Assembly: GCF_024281035.1 (NCBI RefSeq)
Contig: NZ_JAMXLH010000076.1
Location: 57,548-121,547, forward strand
Direction: 5' to 3'
Source: Paraburkholderia sp.
GTDB taxonomy: Bacteria > Pseudomonadota > Gammaproteobacteria > Burkholderiales > Burkholderiaceae
DNA length: 64,000 bases
The notes under the pieces were generated by a model. That model was given only the letters and a program-made list of their open reading frames with translations. It ran no database searches and was not told the origin of the DNA. Below, piece after piece: positions 51,553 to 60,026 of this stretch. The position numbers and the translations under genes were made by a program. Within the stretch, counting starts at the first letter, position 1. Each line of letters begins with the position of its first letter.

Positions 51553-53853
51553 TCAGGCAAATTCGGCGAATGCGCCCGCGGCCTGCCCCGCGCCGTGGGT
51601 CAACCGCGTTTCGCGATTGAGCGCCGCCACGTCGACGATCAGCGCGACACTGCCGTCACCGAGAATCGTCGCGGCGGAAATGCCGTGCACCTTGCGGTAA
51701 TTCGTCTCAAGGTTCTTCACCACCACCTGCTGCTGGCCGACGAGTTCGTCGATCAGCATCGCGAAGCGGCGTCCTTCGGTTTCCATGATCGTCACGATGC
51801 CCTGCGTCGGCTCGGTGCGCGCGCCTTCCACGGCGAACACCTGATGAAGCGCAACCAGCGGCAGGTATTCGCCGCGCACGCGCACGACGCGGTCGCCGTT
51901 CGTGACCGTGTAGATGTCTTCGAGGCGCGGCTGCAGCGACTCCATCACGAAGTTCAGCGGCAGAATGAAGATCTCGCTGCCGACCTTGACCGACATGCCG
52001 TCGAGAATCGCCAGCGTGAGCGGCAGCACGATGCGCGTCGTCGTGCCCTTGCCCGCGTACGACGTGATTTCGACGTGGCCGCCCATCGCCTGGATGTTGC
52101 GCTTCACGACGTCCATGCCGACGCCGCGGCCCGAAACGTCGGTGACCTGTTCGGCGGTCGAGAAGCCCGGCGCGAAGATGAGATTCCAGACCTCTTCGTC
52201 CGGCATCGTTTCGCTGACCGACATGCCCTGCTTGATCGCCTTCGCGAGAATCTTGTCGCGGCGCAGGCCCGCGCCGTCGTCGCTCACCTCGATCACGATG
52301 TTGCCGCCGTGATGCGCGGCGGACAGCACGAGCTGGCCGGTGGAGTCTTTGCCCGCGGCGCGGCGCGCTTCCACCGTTTCGATGCCGTGGTCGAGCGAGT
52401 TGCGCACGAGGTGTGTGAGCGGATCGATGATGCGCTCGATCAGACTCTTGTCGAGTTCGGTCGCCTGACCGAACGTCACGAGTTCCACTTCCTTGCCGAG
52501 CTTGGCCGCGAGGTCGCGCACGAGACGGGGGAAGCGGCTGAACACGTAGTCCATCGGCATCATGCGGATCGACATCACCGCTTCTTGCAGGTCGCGCGCG
52601 TTGCGTTCGAGCTGCGCCATGCCGTTGAAGAGCCGGTCGTGCAGCGCCGGGTCGAACGCATTGGCCGTTTCGGCGAGCATCGCCTGGGTGATGACGAGTT
52701 CGCCGACGAGGTTGATGAGCTGGTCGACTTTCTCGACGCCCACGCGAATCGAGCTGCCCTCCGCCGATGCGGCGGCGGCGGCCGGGCGCTGCTTGCGCTC
52801 GGCCTCGGGGGCATGCGCCGCGCCTGACTGGGCCGCTGCGGCTTCGTGTTCGGGCTGGGCAGGCGCTGCGGCGGGCGCGGCTTGTACAGCTTGCGCAGCT
52901 TGTGCGGCAGGCGCGACGGGCGCGGTCAGCGCGGTTGCCGGAGCGCTCGCTGCGGCCGGCGCCGCTGCCGCCGCCGCTATGACCGCGGCCTCGGGCTGCG
53001 CGGCAGCGGCAGCGGCAGCCGGTGCCGCATCGCCTTGCGGCGCTGCACCGCGTCCGATCGAGATCTGGCTGTCGTCGATCACGAAACAGCACACGGCGAT
53101 GATGTCGTCCGAGGACACCTCGGTTTCGAGCCACAGCGTGATGTCGTCGCCGGTCTTCACCTGCGCGACCACGCGGCCGAGGTTGCCGAGTTCTTCGGCG
53201 AGCAGTTCCTGATCCTTCGCATCGACACGGCGCAAGGTGATGCGCAGATGCGGGCCGTTTTCCGCGCCGCCGCTTGCGCCGCCCGTGCCGCCCGTGCCGC
53301 TTGCGGTCATCGCTTCATCGACGACGTGCTCGGGCGCGCCGTTTGCCGACGCGGCCGATGCAGCCGGTGCGACCGGCGCAGCGGGTGCGGCAGGTGCAGC
53401 GGCGGGAGCGGGAGCGGCAGCGGGCGCTGCGGGCGCGGGTGCGGCAGGCGCGGGCACGCCGCGGCTTTCCGCGTAGAGCCGTTCGAGCTTCGCGCGCACG
53501 GCGGCGGCGGCGTCCGCGTCGGGCTCGGCGCTCGCGCGGTAGTCGGCGAGCTGGCCCGAGAGCACGTCCTTCGTTTCGAGGAACGTGTCGATCATGTCCT
53601 TGCGCAGCACGAGTTCGTTGTTGCGCGCGCGGTCGAGCAGCGATTCGAGAATGTGCGTCGTTTCGGTGAGCGCGGTGAAGCCGAACGTCGCCGCGCCGCC
53701 CTTGATCGAATGCGCCGCGCGAAAGATCGCAGCGAGATCCTCGGGATCGGGCTGGGCGACATTCAGGTTCAGCAGCAGCTGCTCCATCTGTGCGAGCAGC
53801 TCGTCAGCTTCGTCGAAGAACGTCTGATAGAACTGAGTGATGTCGAGTGTCAT
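51553..53853 (-). CDS. cheA: CheA, chemotaxis histidine kinase
   Basis: 766 residues. The HPt domain has phosphorylated His48 (FRAAHSIKGGAATFGF). A long Ala/Pro-rich linker follows, then a middle domain (LRITLRRVDAKDQELLAEEL to VIDDSQISIG), a second Ala/Pro linker, and the dimerisation helix. The ATPase core contains LTHLVRNSLDHGIE and the G boxes VSDDGAGLRRD and VSGRGVGMDVVKRN. A CheW-like end (IFILPLNFVMESLQPRLEDI) closes it. The ATG opens MTLDITQFYQ. Confidence 0.96.
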   Translation of the reverse strand: MTLDITQFYQTFFDEADELLAQMEQLLLNLNVAQPDPEDLAAIFRAAHSIKGGAATFGFTALTETTHILESLLDRARNNELVLRKDMIDTFLETKDVLSGQLADYRASAEPDADAAAAVRAKLERLYAESRGVPAPAAPAPAAPAAAPAPAAAPAAPAAPVAPAASAASANGAPEHVVDEAMTASGTGGTGGASGGAENGPHLRITLRRVDAKDQELLAEELGNLGRVVAQVKTGDDITLWLETEVSSDDIIAVCCFVIDDSQISIGRGAAPQGDAAPAAAAAAAQPEAAVIAAAAAAPAAASAPATALTAPVAPAAQAAQAVQAAPAAAPAQPEHEAAAAQSGAAHAPEAERKQRPAAAAASAEGSSIRVGVEKVDQLINLVGELVITQAMLAETANAFDPALHDRLFNGMAQLERNARDLQEAVMSIRMMPMDYVFSRFPRLVRDLAAKLGKEVELVTFGQATELDKSLIERIIDPLTHLVRNSLDHGIETVEARRAAGKDSTGQLVLSAAHHGGNIVIEVSDDGAGLRRDKILAKAIKQGMSVSETMPDEEVWNLIFAPGFSTAEQVTDVSGRGVGMDVVKRNIQAMGGHVEITSYAGKGTTTRIVLPLTLAILDGMSVKVGSEIFILPLNFVMESLQPRLEDIYTVTNGDRVVRVRGEYLPLVALHQVFAVEGARTEPTQGIVTIMETEGRRFAMLIDELVGQQQVVVKNLETNYRKVHGISAATILGDGSVALIVDVAALNRETRLTHGAGQAAGAFAEFA

Positions 53854-53917
53854 GCCTGATTCACCGCGATATGTACTTGTTGGGGGTTGCCGTTGCCGCT
53901 GTCTCGTGCGACGCGCC

Positions 53918-54292
53918 TTATGCCTGCGCCTCGCAGAGCGCGCTCGCAAGATCGAGGAGCAGCTCCGGATCCACCGGTTTTTCCAGCCAGCCCGTCGCAC
54001 CGGCATCGCGCAAGGCTGTCTTGAAGGTCTGATCCGATTCCGTCGTGAGGATGAGAATCGGCGTTTCGAAATACGAGGGGTTCGCGCGCAGCTTGCGGAC
54101 CAGCTCGAGGCCGCTCACGCGCGGCATGTGCAGGTCGCTGAGCACGAGGTCGAAGTGCTGCGCGAGCGCGTGCTCGAGCCCTTCGTCGCCGTCCTTCGCG
54201 AGCGTCACCTCGTACCCGGCCTGGCCGAGCGCCGCCAGCAGGATCTCCCGCATGGATGCCGAATCGTCGATCGCCAGAATGCTTCTGATCAT
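53918..54292 (-). CDS. CheY-like receiver protein between motB and cheA
   Basis: 124 residues with Asp53 (DLVLSDLHMPRVSG), the acidic pair at 9-10 (AIDD), and Lys105 (GWLEKPV), so it is a phosphorylatable receiver. It differs from the cheY near the operon end (SDLHMP instead of SDWNMP, and no Trp next to the Asp). It may be a phosphate sink or act on a different target. In many beta-proteobacteria a receiver sits here. No output domain is present. Confidence 0.92.
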   Translation of the reverse strand: MIRSILAIDDSASMREILLAALGQAGYEVTLAKDGDEGLEHALAQHFDLVLSDLHMPRVSGLELVRKLRANPSYFETPILILTTESDQTFKTALRDAGATGWLEKPVDPELLLDLASALCEAQA

Positions 54293-54329
54293 CGGTTTCT
54301 CGCTCGCGCTATACCCGGGCCCGAATGCT

Positions 54330-55541
54330 TCATTGGGCGGGCGGCTGCGCCGGACCCGGCGCCGCCGTTGTCGCTGTCGTTGTGCCTGCGGTTGCCGCCG
54401 CGGTTGCAGCTGCCGTTGTCGCTGCGGTTGTCCCTGCGGTTGCCGCTGCCGTTGCCGCTGCCGTTGTCGCCGCCGTTGTCCCTGCCGTTGGCGCCGGCAT
54501 CCCGGCGACCTTCAACGCGGGCTTGATCCGCACCGGCGCGGGCGCAGCCACGGGCGCCGCCTGCGCGGCCGCCGGGTGCAGCATGACCCCCGGCAGGAGC
54601 GGCTTGCCGGAACGCGCGGCGTCGTCGGACAGCGGCGTCGTCGTCGTGTCGTCGTGCATCAGCGCGTCTTCCGACTTCTTGTTCAGCACGATGATGCTGA
54701 TGCGCCGGTTCTCCGGATCGAGCGGATCGGCCTTGTTCAGGTTCTGCGTGGAAGCGAGGCCGATCACGCGCAGCACCTTGCCGTCGTCGAGGCCGCCCGC
54801 CACCAGCTCGCGGCGCGACGCGTTCGCGCGGTCCGCCGAAAGCTCCCAGTTGCTGTAACCCTTCTCGCCGCCCGCGTACGGCACGGCGTCGGTGTGGCCC
54901 TGCACGACGATGCGGTTCGGCACGTCGTTGAGCGTCCTGCCGATCGCGAGCAGGATGTCGCGCATATACGGCTCGACCACGTCGCGCGCGGTCGCGAACA
55001 TCGGCCGCTTCTGCGTATCGACGATTTCGATGCGCAGGCCCGTGAGCGTCGAGTCGATGCGGATCTGCTGCTTGTACTGGCGCAGCACCGGGTTCGCCTC
55101 GATCGCGGCCATCAGCTTGACCTGCAGATCGTGCAGGCGCTCCTGTTCGCGGCGCTCGAGCGAGCCTTGCTGCTGCTTCGACGCTTCTTCATCGTTAAAG
55201 CGCACCGAGGTGCGCTCCGATTGCAGCGTCGAGCCTTCGCTCTGGCGCATGACGCCTTGCTTGTCGGTCGAGATGTCGCGGCCGCCGCCCTTGAGGATGC
55301 TCGAATCCTCGGCGCTGCGGTCGCCGCCCCAAAGCGCGACCTTCAACGGCTGGTTGAAGTATTCGGCAATGCCGCGCAACTGCTTCGTCGTCACCGAACT
55401 CAACAGCCACATCAGCAGGAAGAACGCCATCATCGCGGTCATGAAGTCCGCATAGGCCAGCTTCCACGCGCCGCCGTGATGGCCGTGGCGTGCAGGCGCG
55501 ACGCGCTTCACGACGATCGTGCGATCCTTGTCCTTGCTCAT
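54330..55541 (-). CDS. motB: MotB, stator protein with repetitive C-terminal tail
   Basis: 403 residues. The single transmembrane helix contains the proton-carrying Asp32 (YADFMTAMMAFFLLMWLLS). The plug region follows, then the OmpA-like peptidoglycan-binding domain (NRIVVQGHTDAVPYAG and LSADRANASRRELVAGGLDD). The last 55 residues include a 16-residue Thr/Ala unit repeated twice with a partial third. MotB anchors the stator to the wall. It follows motA by 33 bp. Confidence 0.95.
   Translation of the reverse strand: MSKDKDRTIVVKRVAPARHGHHGGAWKLAYADFMTAMMAFFLLMWLLSSVTTKQLRGIAEYFNQPLKVALWGGDRSAEDSSILKGGGRDISTDKQGVMRQSEGSTLQSERTSVRFNDEEASKQQQGSLERREQERLHDLQVKLMAAIEANPVLRQYKQQIRIDSTLTGLRIEIVDTQKRPMFATARDVVEPYMRDILLAIGRTLNDVPNRIVVQGHTDAVPYAGGEKGYSNWELSADRANASRRELVAGGLDDGKVLRVIGLASTQNLNKADPLDPENRRISIIVLNKKSEDALMHDDTTTTPLSDDAARSGKPLLPGVMLHPAAAQAAPVAAPAPVRIKPALKVAGMPAPTAGTTAATTAAATAAATAGTTAATTAAATAAATAGTTTATTAAPGPAQPPAQ
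54367..54487. repeat. 48-bp tandem repeat inside the motB 3' end
   Basis: Two full 48-bp units and a partial third in frame, encoding a 16-residue Thr/Ala-rich unit (TAGTTAATTAAATAAA). Synonymous differences separate the copies. The repeat lies after the peptidoglycan-binding domain. Confidence 0.85.
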
Positions 55542-55574
55542 CGTGCGCTTCCTTGCTCGTTCATCCCGTCTGCC

Positions 55575-56435
55575 TTACTTCGCCTTCACGCGGCGCACGT
55601 GATCTTCGAGTTCCGAGAACGACGGACGCTCGGTCGAGAACAGCACCTTGCGGCCGAACTCCACTGCGATGGCAGGCGCGTAGCCGTTCAGGCTCGCGAG
55701 GATCGTCACCTTGATGCACTGGAACATCTTGGTGGACTCGGTCACGCGCTGCTCGGCGAGGCTCGCGAGCGGCCCGATCAGGCCGTACGAAAGCAGAATG
55801 CCGAGGAAGGTGCCGACCAGCGCCTGGGCGATCATTTCGCCGAGCACGGCGGGCGGACGGTCAGCGGACGCCATCGTGTGCACCACGCCCATCACCGCGG
55901 CGACGATACCGAAGGCCGGCATCGCATCGCCCACCTTCGCGAGCGCGTTGGCAGGCGCCGCGCCTTCGGCGTGGTGGGTTTCGATTTCCTCGTCCATGAG
56001 ACTTTCGATTTCGAAAGCATTCATGTTGCCGCCCACCATCAGGCGCAGGTAGTCGGTGACGAATTCGATCACGTGCTGATCGGCGAGAACGCGCGGATAT
56101 TGCGTGAAGATCGGGCTCTTCAGCGGCTCGTCGATGTCCGCTTCGAGGGTCAGCGTGCCTTCCTTGCGTGCCTTGGCGAGCAGGACGTAGAGCAGCGCGA
56201 GCAGCTCCATATAGACGTCCTTGTTGTACTTCGAGCCCTTGAAGAGCGCCGGAATGACGCGCACGGTCGATTTGATCGTCTTGACGCCGTTGCCGAGGAT
56301 GAAAGCGCCGACGCCCGCACCGCCGATCATGAGCAGCTCCATGGGCTGCATCATGGCCGCAAGATGGCCACCCTCCAACAGGTAGCCGCCGAAGACGGAC
56401 AGGATCGTTACGAGTGTTCCCACGAAAATCAGCAC
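55575..56435 (-). CDS. motA: MotA, flagellar stator ion-channel subunit
   Basis: 286 residues. It starts with GTG (MLIFVGTLVTILSVFGGYLL) after a GAGGATCC site. Four membrane helices surround the cytoplasmic loop with YMELLALLYVLLAKARKEGT, which holds the Arg and Glu that contact FliG. The downstream helices include TMASADRPPAVLGEMIAQAL and LVGTFLGILLSYGLIGPLAS. It forms the proton-driven stator with MotB and heads the chemotaxis operon. Confidence 0.95.
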   Translation of the reverse strand: MLIFVGTLVTILSVFGGYLLEGGHLAAMMQPMELLMIGGAGVGAFILGNGVKTIKSTVRVIPALFKGSKYNKDVYMELLALLYVLLAKARKEGTLTLEADIDEPLKSPIFTQYPRVLADQHVIEFVTDYLRLMVGGNMNAFEIESLMDEEIETHHAEGAAPANALAKVGDAMPAFGIVAAVMGVVHTMASADRPPAVLGEMIAQALVGTFLGILLSYGLIGPLASLAEQRVTESTKMFQCIKVTILASLNGYAPAIAVEFGRKVLFSTERPSFSELEDHVRRVKAK

Positions 56436-56494
56436 AGCCGGATCCTCACTAGAGAATGTGCCGCGTACCGCCGTCGGCCCGCGTCCTTAGCTGG

Positions 56495-56521
56495 TTTACG
56501 GCATCGATAGGAAAAACTTTG
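56495..56521 (-). promoter_or_regulatory. Sigma-28 promoter of motA / chemotaxis operon
   Basis: On the minus strand CAAAGTTT-N11-GCCGTAAA, with exact 11-bp spacing; seven of eight -35 positions match consensus. It lies about 60 bp before motA, in the gap after flhC. This makes motAB-che a FliA-dependent late operon separated from the flhDC promoter. Confidence 0.8.
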
Positions 56522-56618
56522 GGATTGGACGCGCGCGGAGCCGCAACACATCGCCGCCGATCTCGGGGACAGGTTCCGGCGCCAGTCGTTTGGCGGCCAA
56601 AAGGCCCGTCCGCGCCAG

Positions 56619-57257
56619 TCAGTTCAAGGTTGCAGCGCCGTTCTTGCCGGACGCGCCGGATGCACCGCCCGGGGTGCTCGTGGTACCCGGGGTGCTCGTG
56701 GCGCTCGTGGCGCTCGTGGCGCTCACAGCGCTTGCGCCGGACAGGCGGCGCGTTCGGCCCGCACGCGAAGGCGGCTGGCACAGCCCGCAGACGTAGCCGC
56801 GCTGCGGATCGTGCGCATGCGCGACGAAGTGGCCGCCGCACCGGCAGCACGGGCTCGCCTGCAGGAGCCCCGACGAGAAATAGCGCACGAGCGTCCACGC
56901 GCGCGTGAGACTGAGCACGGGCTCCTCTTCCTGGAGGCGCATGTGTTCGAGATAGAGCCGGTAACCTTTCACGATTGCGTGAATCGGCTCGCAGCGCGTT
57001 TCGCGGATGATGAACTGGTACGTGCCGTAAAACAGCGACGAGTGGATGTTGGGCTGCCACGTCATGAACCAGTCGGTCGAGAACGGCAGCATGCCCTTGG
57101 GCGGCGATTCGCCCTTCACTTCTTTGTAGAGACGGATCAGGCGGTCGCGAGAAAGCGAAGTCTCCGCTTCGAGCACCTGCAGCCGCGCGCCGAGTTCGAT
57201 CAGCTCGATCGCGAGCGCGATCTCCCTGACCTCGAGTACCACGCTCTTGGTCGCCAT
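56619..57257 (-). CDS. flhC: FlhC, flagellar master regulator subunit
   Basis: 212 residues. The conserved start is EIALAIELIELGARLQVLEA. The zinc-binding cysteines are in CCRCGGHF and YVCGLC. A C-terminal Ser/Ala/Thr/Gly-rich tail (with SATSATSATS) adds about 25 residues beyond the enteric protein. An in-frame upstream extension is not supported. It forms the DNA-binding FlhD4C2 complex. It is followed by the sigma-28 promoter of motA. Confidence 0.96.
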   Translation of the reverse strand: MATKSVVLEVREIALAIELIELGARLQVLEAETSLSRDRLIRLYKEVKGESPPKGMLPFSTDWFMTWQPNIHSSLFYGTYQFIIRETRCEPIHAIVKGYRLYLEHMRLQEEEPVLSLTRAWTLVRYFSSGLLQASPCCRCGGHFVAHAHDPQRGYVCGLCQPPSRAGRTRRLSGASAVSATSATSATSTPGTTSTPGGASGASGKNGAATLN

Positions 57258-57364
57258 AGAGGCCCGATGAATACGGGAATGAGCCGTCACGCCAGCCGCC
57301 AGGCCGGCTGCGGCGAAACGCCGCGCCCGACCATCGCGGGCGGCGCGGCAGGCCACAAACAGAC

Positions 57365-57679
57365 TCAGCCGATCTGGGCGACCGCCTGGCCCGCCATCAG
57401 GATCGCGGAGTGGGTCTGAGCGGACTTGCCCTTGTCGGCCAGCGTGCCGAGGATGGTGTGGTCGTCGAACCGGAAGCGGCAAAGCATCTGGTTCGAGGCG
57501 GCGAGTCGCACGGTTTGCGCCATCGAGAGACCGGCGAGAACGTCGGCGAGCTGCTCGGAAATGCCCATGCGGAACATGCCGGCCGGCTTGTCCTCGCGCA
57601 GCAGGCGTTGCGCCAGCAACAGGTACGACAGGTTCACGTCCTTGATCTCACTGAGCATCTCGTTGTTCGTCGCGCCCAT
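57365..57679 (-). CDS. flhD: FlhD, flagellar master regulator subunit
   Basis: 104 residues starting MGATNNEMLSEIKDVNLSYL, with LREDKPAGMFRMGISEQLAD and LAASNQMLCRFRFDDHTILG conserved. The ATG follows a G-rich ribosome site. Residues upstream in the same frame do not match the family. With FlhC it activates class II operons. It is followed by flhC after a 107-bp gap. Confidence 0.97.
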   Translation of the reverse strand: MGATNNEMLSEIKDVNLSYLLLAQRLLREDKPAGMFRMGISEQLADVLAGLSMAQTVRLAASNQMLCRFRFDDHTILGTLADKGKSAQTHSAILMAGQAVAQIG

Positions 57680-58153
57680 GGATTCCCCCCCGGGATTCGT
57701 ATCGATTCGGCTGGTCAGGCCTACGTAAAACGTTTGCTCGTTCACATCCGCAAAAGCTGGCTGAACGGCTCATATAGATTGAACGCGCAATTGTGGCGAG
57801 GCCGTGCATCTTTGAATATTGGACGAATGCCGCAACGATCTGCGAGACATTGCCGCGTTATCTCGTAGGAATTTTTCTGACAACAGAGGGAGAGGGAGGC
57901 GAGACGGGCGTGCGCCCATGTGCGCTGCATCTGTAATGCGCGAGGCGTGTGCTGCGGGGAGTGCTAATTATAGGATGTTTCCTTGCTGTAGCTCAAATTC
58001 GCTCATCTCCCGTGCGGACAGGTGGTGGCAGATGGCTGGCGCGTGGCCTGCAGACGGTCGGCAGACGGCGGGCGGACAGCTGGCAGACAGCTGGCATAAG
58101 GATTGCGAATCGCCCCCGCCACTGCGGCGTGCACGCAGGCATCCGCCGGGCGT

Positions 58154-58181
58154 CACCCGCCACCCGCCACCCGCCACCCGC
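58154..58181. repeat. 7-bp CACCCGC tandem array upstream of flhDC
   Basis: Four exact consecutive copies of CACCCGC, then a degenerate one. It is non-coding. It lies between the flhDC promoter region and the inverted repeat near the glycosyltransferase gene. Confidence 0.9.
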
Positions 58182-58222
58182 CACCTGTCGCCCGCCGCGC
58201 GCGTGCGTCTGCGGCAACCCGC

Positions 58223-58242
58223 TGTAACAGCTCGCTGTTACA
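58223..58242. promoter_or_regulatory. Perfect 9-bp inverted repeat, candidate operator
   Basis: TGTAACAGC and GCTGTTACA separated by TC. The left part can also be read as the palindrome GCTGT-A-ACAGC. It is symmetrical, lacks a T-tract and lies about 144 bp before the glycosyltransferase start, so it looks like a binding site for a dimeric regulator, not a terminator. The regulator is unknown. Confidence 0.6.
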
Positions 58243-58386
58243 ACATTAAGCGATTGCAAAAGGACTCGAATCGGTGAGCCACATCCCCATAATCGGCCTC
58301 AGGGATAACCCGATACCGCAGCGTCCGCGCTGCCTTAGCCTTCACCCGTAGCGTCGCCCCGGCCTATGCACACGGAGAACTTGCCC

Positions 58387-59451
58387 ATGCGAATCGCACA
58401 GATTGCGCCGCTTTACGAAGCGGTCCCGCCGAAACTCTACGGCGGCACCGAGCGCGTCGTGTCCTACCTGACAGAAGCGCTCGTCGACCTGGGCCACGAC
58501 GTGACGCTGTTCGCAAGCGGCGATTCGGTCACCGCCGCAAAGCTCGAACCGGCCTGGCCGCGTGCGCTGCGGCTCGATCCGACGATCCGCGACGCCCTGG
58601 CGCCGCACATGGTGCTGCTCGAGCACGTGCGCCGCGTCGCCCACGAATTCGACGTGCTGCACTTTCACCTCGACTATCTGCCGTTTCCGCTTTTTTCGAC
58701 GCTCGACACGCCGTTCGTCACGACACTGCATGGCCGCCTCGACCTGCCCGAGCTGCAGCCGGTGTTCAACACGTTCGCAGACACGCCGGTGATCTCGATC
58801 TCGGATTCGCAGCGCCAGCCCCTCCGGCAGGCCAACTGGCAGAGCACGATCTACCACGGCCTGCCGGCCAGCCTGCTCACGCCGCAAACCGACCGCGAGC
58901 CGCAATATCTGGCGTTCCTCGGCCGCATCTGCCCGGAAAAGCGCGTGGACACCGCGATCCGGATTGCGGCGCAAAGCGGCCTGCCGCTGAAGATCGCGGC
59001 CAAGGTCGACAAGGTGGACCAGGACTATTTCAAGGCCGAAATCGAGCCGCTGCTTGCGCAGGCGCACGTCGAATTCATCGGTGAAATCGACGAGTCGCAA
59101 AAACCCGCCTTCCTGTCGGGCGCGAAGGCGCTGCTATTTCCGATTGACTGGTCCGAGCCGTTCGGGCTCGTGATGATCGAAGCGATGGCTTGCGGTACGC
59201 CTGTGATTGCTTTCAATCGCGGATCGGTGCCCGAAGTGATCGATCCGGGCGTGACCGGCTTTATTGTCGAGGACGTGCAAGGCGCAGTGGCGGCACTCGA
59301 TAAAATCGAATCGCTTTCTCGCAAAGCCATTCGCGCGCAGTTCGACCGCCGTTTCACGTCGCATACCATGGCGCGCAATTACGTCGACGCGTATACCGCA
59401 CTCATCGAGGGTGTTGGCCGTCAGGCACTGCGCTGTGTCGCCGCCGGTTGA
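58387..59451 (+). CDS. Family 4 glycosyltransferase
   Basis: 354-residue GT-B protein. The N-terminal acceptor domain begins MRIAQIAPLYEAVPPKLYGG. The C-terminal donor domain has FLGRICPEKRVDTAIRIA and the EPFGLVMIEAMACGTPVIAF motif with the conserved ExxE-type Glu pair. The start chosen follows GGAGAACTT; an ATG seven codons earlier is also open. Adjacent flagellar genes suggest, but do not prove, glycosylation of a cell-surface structure or flagellin. It is followed by a strong terminator. Confidence 0.88.
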   Translation: MRIAQIAPLYEAVPPKLYGGTERVVSYLTEALVDLGHDVTLFASGDSVTAAKLEPAWPRALRLDPTIRDALAPHMVLLEHVRRVAHEFDVLHFHLDYLPFPLFSTLDTPFVTTLHGRLDLPELQPVFNTFADTPVISISDSQRQPLRQANWQSTIYHGLPASLLTPQTDREPQYLAFLGRICPEKRVDTAIRIAAQSGLPLKIAAKVDKVDQDYFKAEIEPLLAQAHVEFIGEIDESQKPAFLSGAKALLFPIDWSEPFGLVMIEAMACGTPVIAFNRGSVPEVIDPGVTGFIVEDVQGAVAALDKIESLSRKAIRAQFDRRFTSHTMARNYVDAYTALIEGVGRQALRCVAAG

Positions 59452-59546
59452 ATGACATCTGACATGAAACATTGAGATAAAACCGACGAATACGTCATCC
59501 AAATCGTTTGCGTACTGTCGAATAGCGACATTACCGTATTCGCATA

Positions 59547-59578
59547 AAAAGAGCCGCATGGAACCATGCGGCTCTTTT
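59547..59578. terminator. Rho-independent terminator after the glycosyltransferase
   Basis: A 15-bp stem (AAAAGAGCCGCATGG with CCATGCGGCTCTTTT) around a 2-nt centre, with a T-run on the plus strand and an A-run on the other side. It ends the rightward glycosyltransferase transcript and can also work for leftward transcription from the H-NS-family gene. Imperfect GGCTTA/GCCTGG repeats lie at 59663-59735. Confidence 0.9.
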
Positions 59579-59729
59579 CGCATGCACGTATGCGGCATGC
59601 ACAACCGGAGCAATAGCCGGGTCGCGGGCGCGCGCTTAAACCCCGCTGGCTCACGCCGCAAAACCTGGCTTTTTCGCGCTAAAGCTGGCTTGAGCCGATT
59701 TAACCCGGTTTAGCCTGACCTGGCCTGGC

Positions 59730-60026
59730 TTAGCCCATCAGAAAGCGTTCGCGATTCTTTCCCGCAATCCATTTGGGCGGCTTGCCGCGCCCGCTCCAGG
59801 TCGCGCCGGTTTTCGGATCCTGGTAGCGCGGAGGCAGCGGCGCCTTCTTCGGCGGGCGTCCGCGCCGGGCCGCGGCCACGAAGCCGAGGTCCGTGGCGCT
59901 CAGCCCATATTCGACAATCTTTTCGCGAATCATGGCAATCACATCCGCGATTTCGGTACGCCGCGCTTCTTCGGCCTGTGCCTGGAGCCTGGCGATCTGG
60001 GCTTTGAGTTCTGAATATTGCGACAT
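59730..60026 (-). CDS. H-NS-family nucleoid-associated protein
   Basis: 98 residues. An N-terminal coiled coil (LKAQIARLQAQAEEARRTEI) for oligomerisation is followed by a basic linker (RRGRPPKKAP) and the H-NS DNA-binding motif YQDPKTGATWSGRGKPPKW, with the core TWSGRGKPP. It binds A/T-rich DNA in the minor groove. Members of this family are numerous in Burkholderiaceae. The ATG is preceded by AAGGGGGAT. It may itself silence the A/T-rich region nearby. Confidence 0.93.
   Translation of the reverse strand: MSQYSELKAQIARLQAQAEEARRTEIADVIAMIREKIVEYGLSATDLGFVAAARRGRPPKKAPLPPRYQDPKTGATWSGRGKPPKWIAGKNRERFLMG

Larger units (their letters stand above)
57680..58386. other. flhDC upstream region
   Basis: 707 bp between divergent flhD and the glycosyltransferase gene, with no convincing protein gene; the short open frames there show no family features. 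The part nearer flhD (to about 58000) is A/T-rich and should hold the class I promoter and any regulator sites. The distal part has Ala/Gly-coding-like tandem repeats (CAGACGG/GGCAGA units near 58020-58095 and a 7-bp array) and a perfect 9-bp inverted repeat. Confidence 0.65.

Noticed and set aside
58154..58181. Possible CRISPR or origin iterons
   Set aside because: Seven-bp units without spacers; no replication initiator nearby.
57819..58277. 152-codon plus-strand frame upstream of the glycosyltransferase
   Set aside because: Crosses the repeat arrays, has no ribosome site and no recognisable domain; treated as regulatory DNA.
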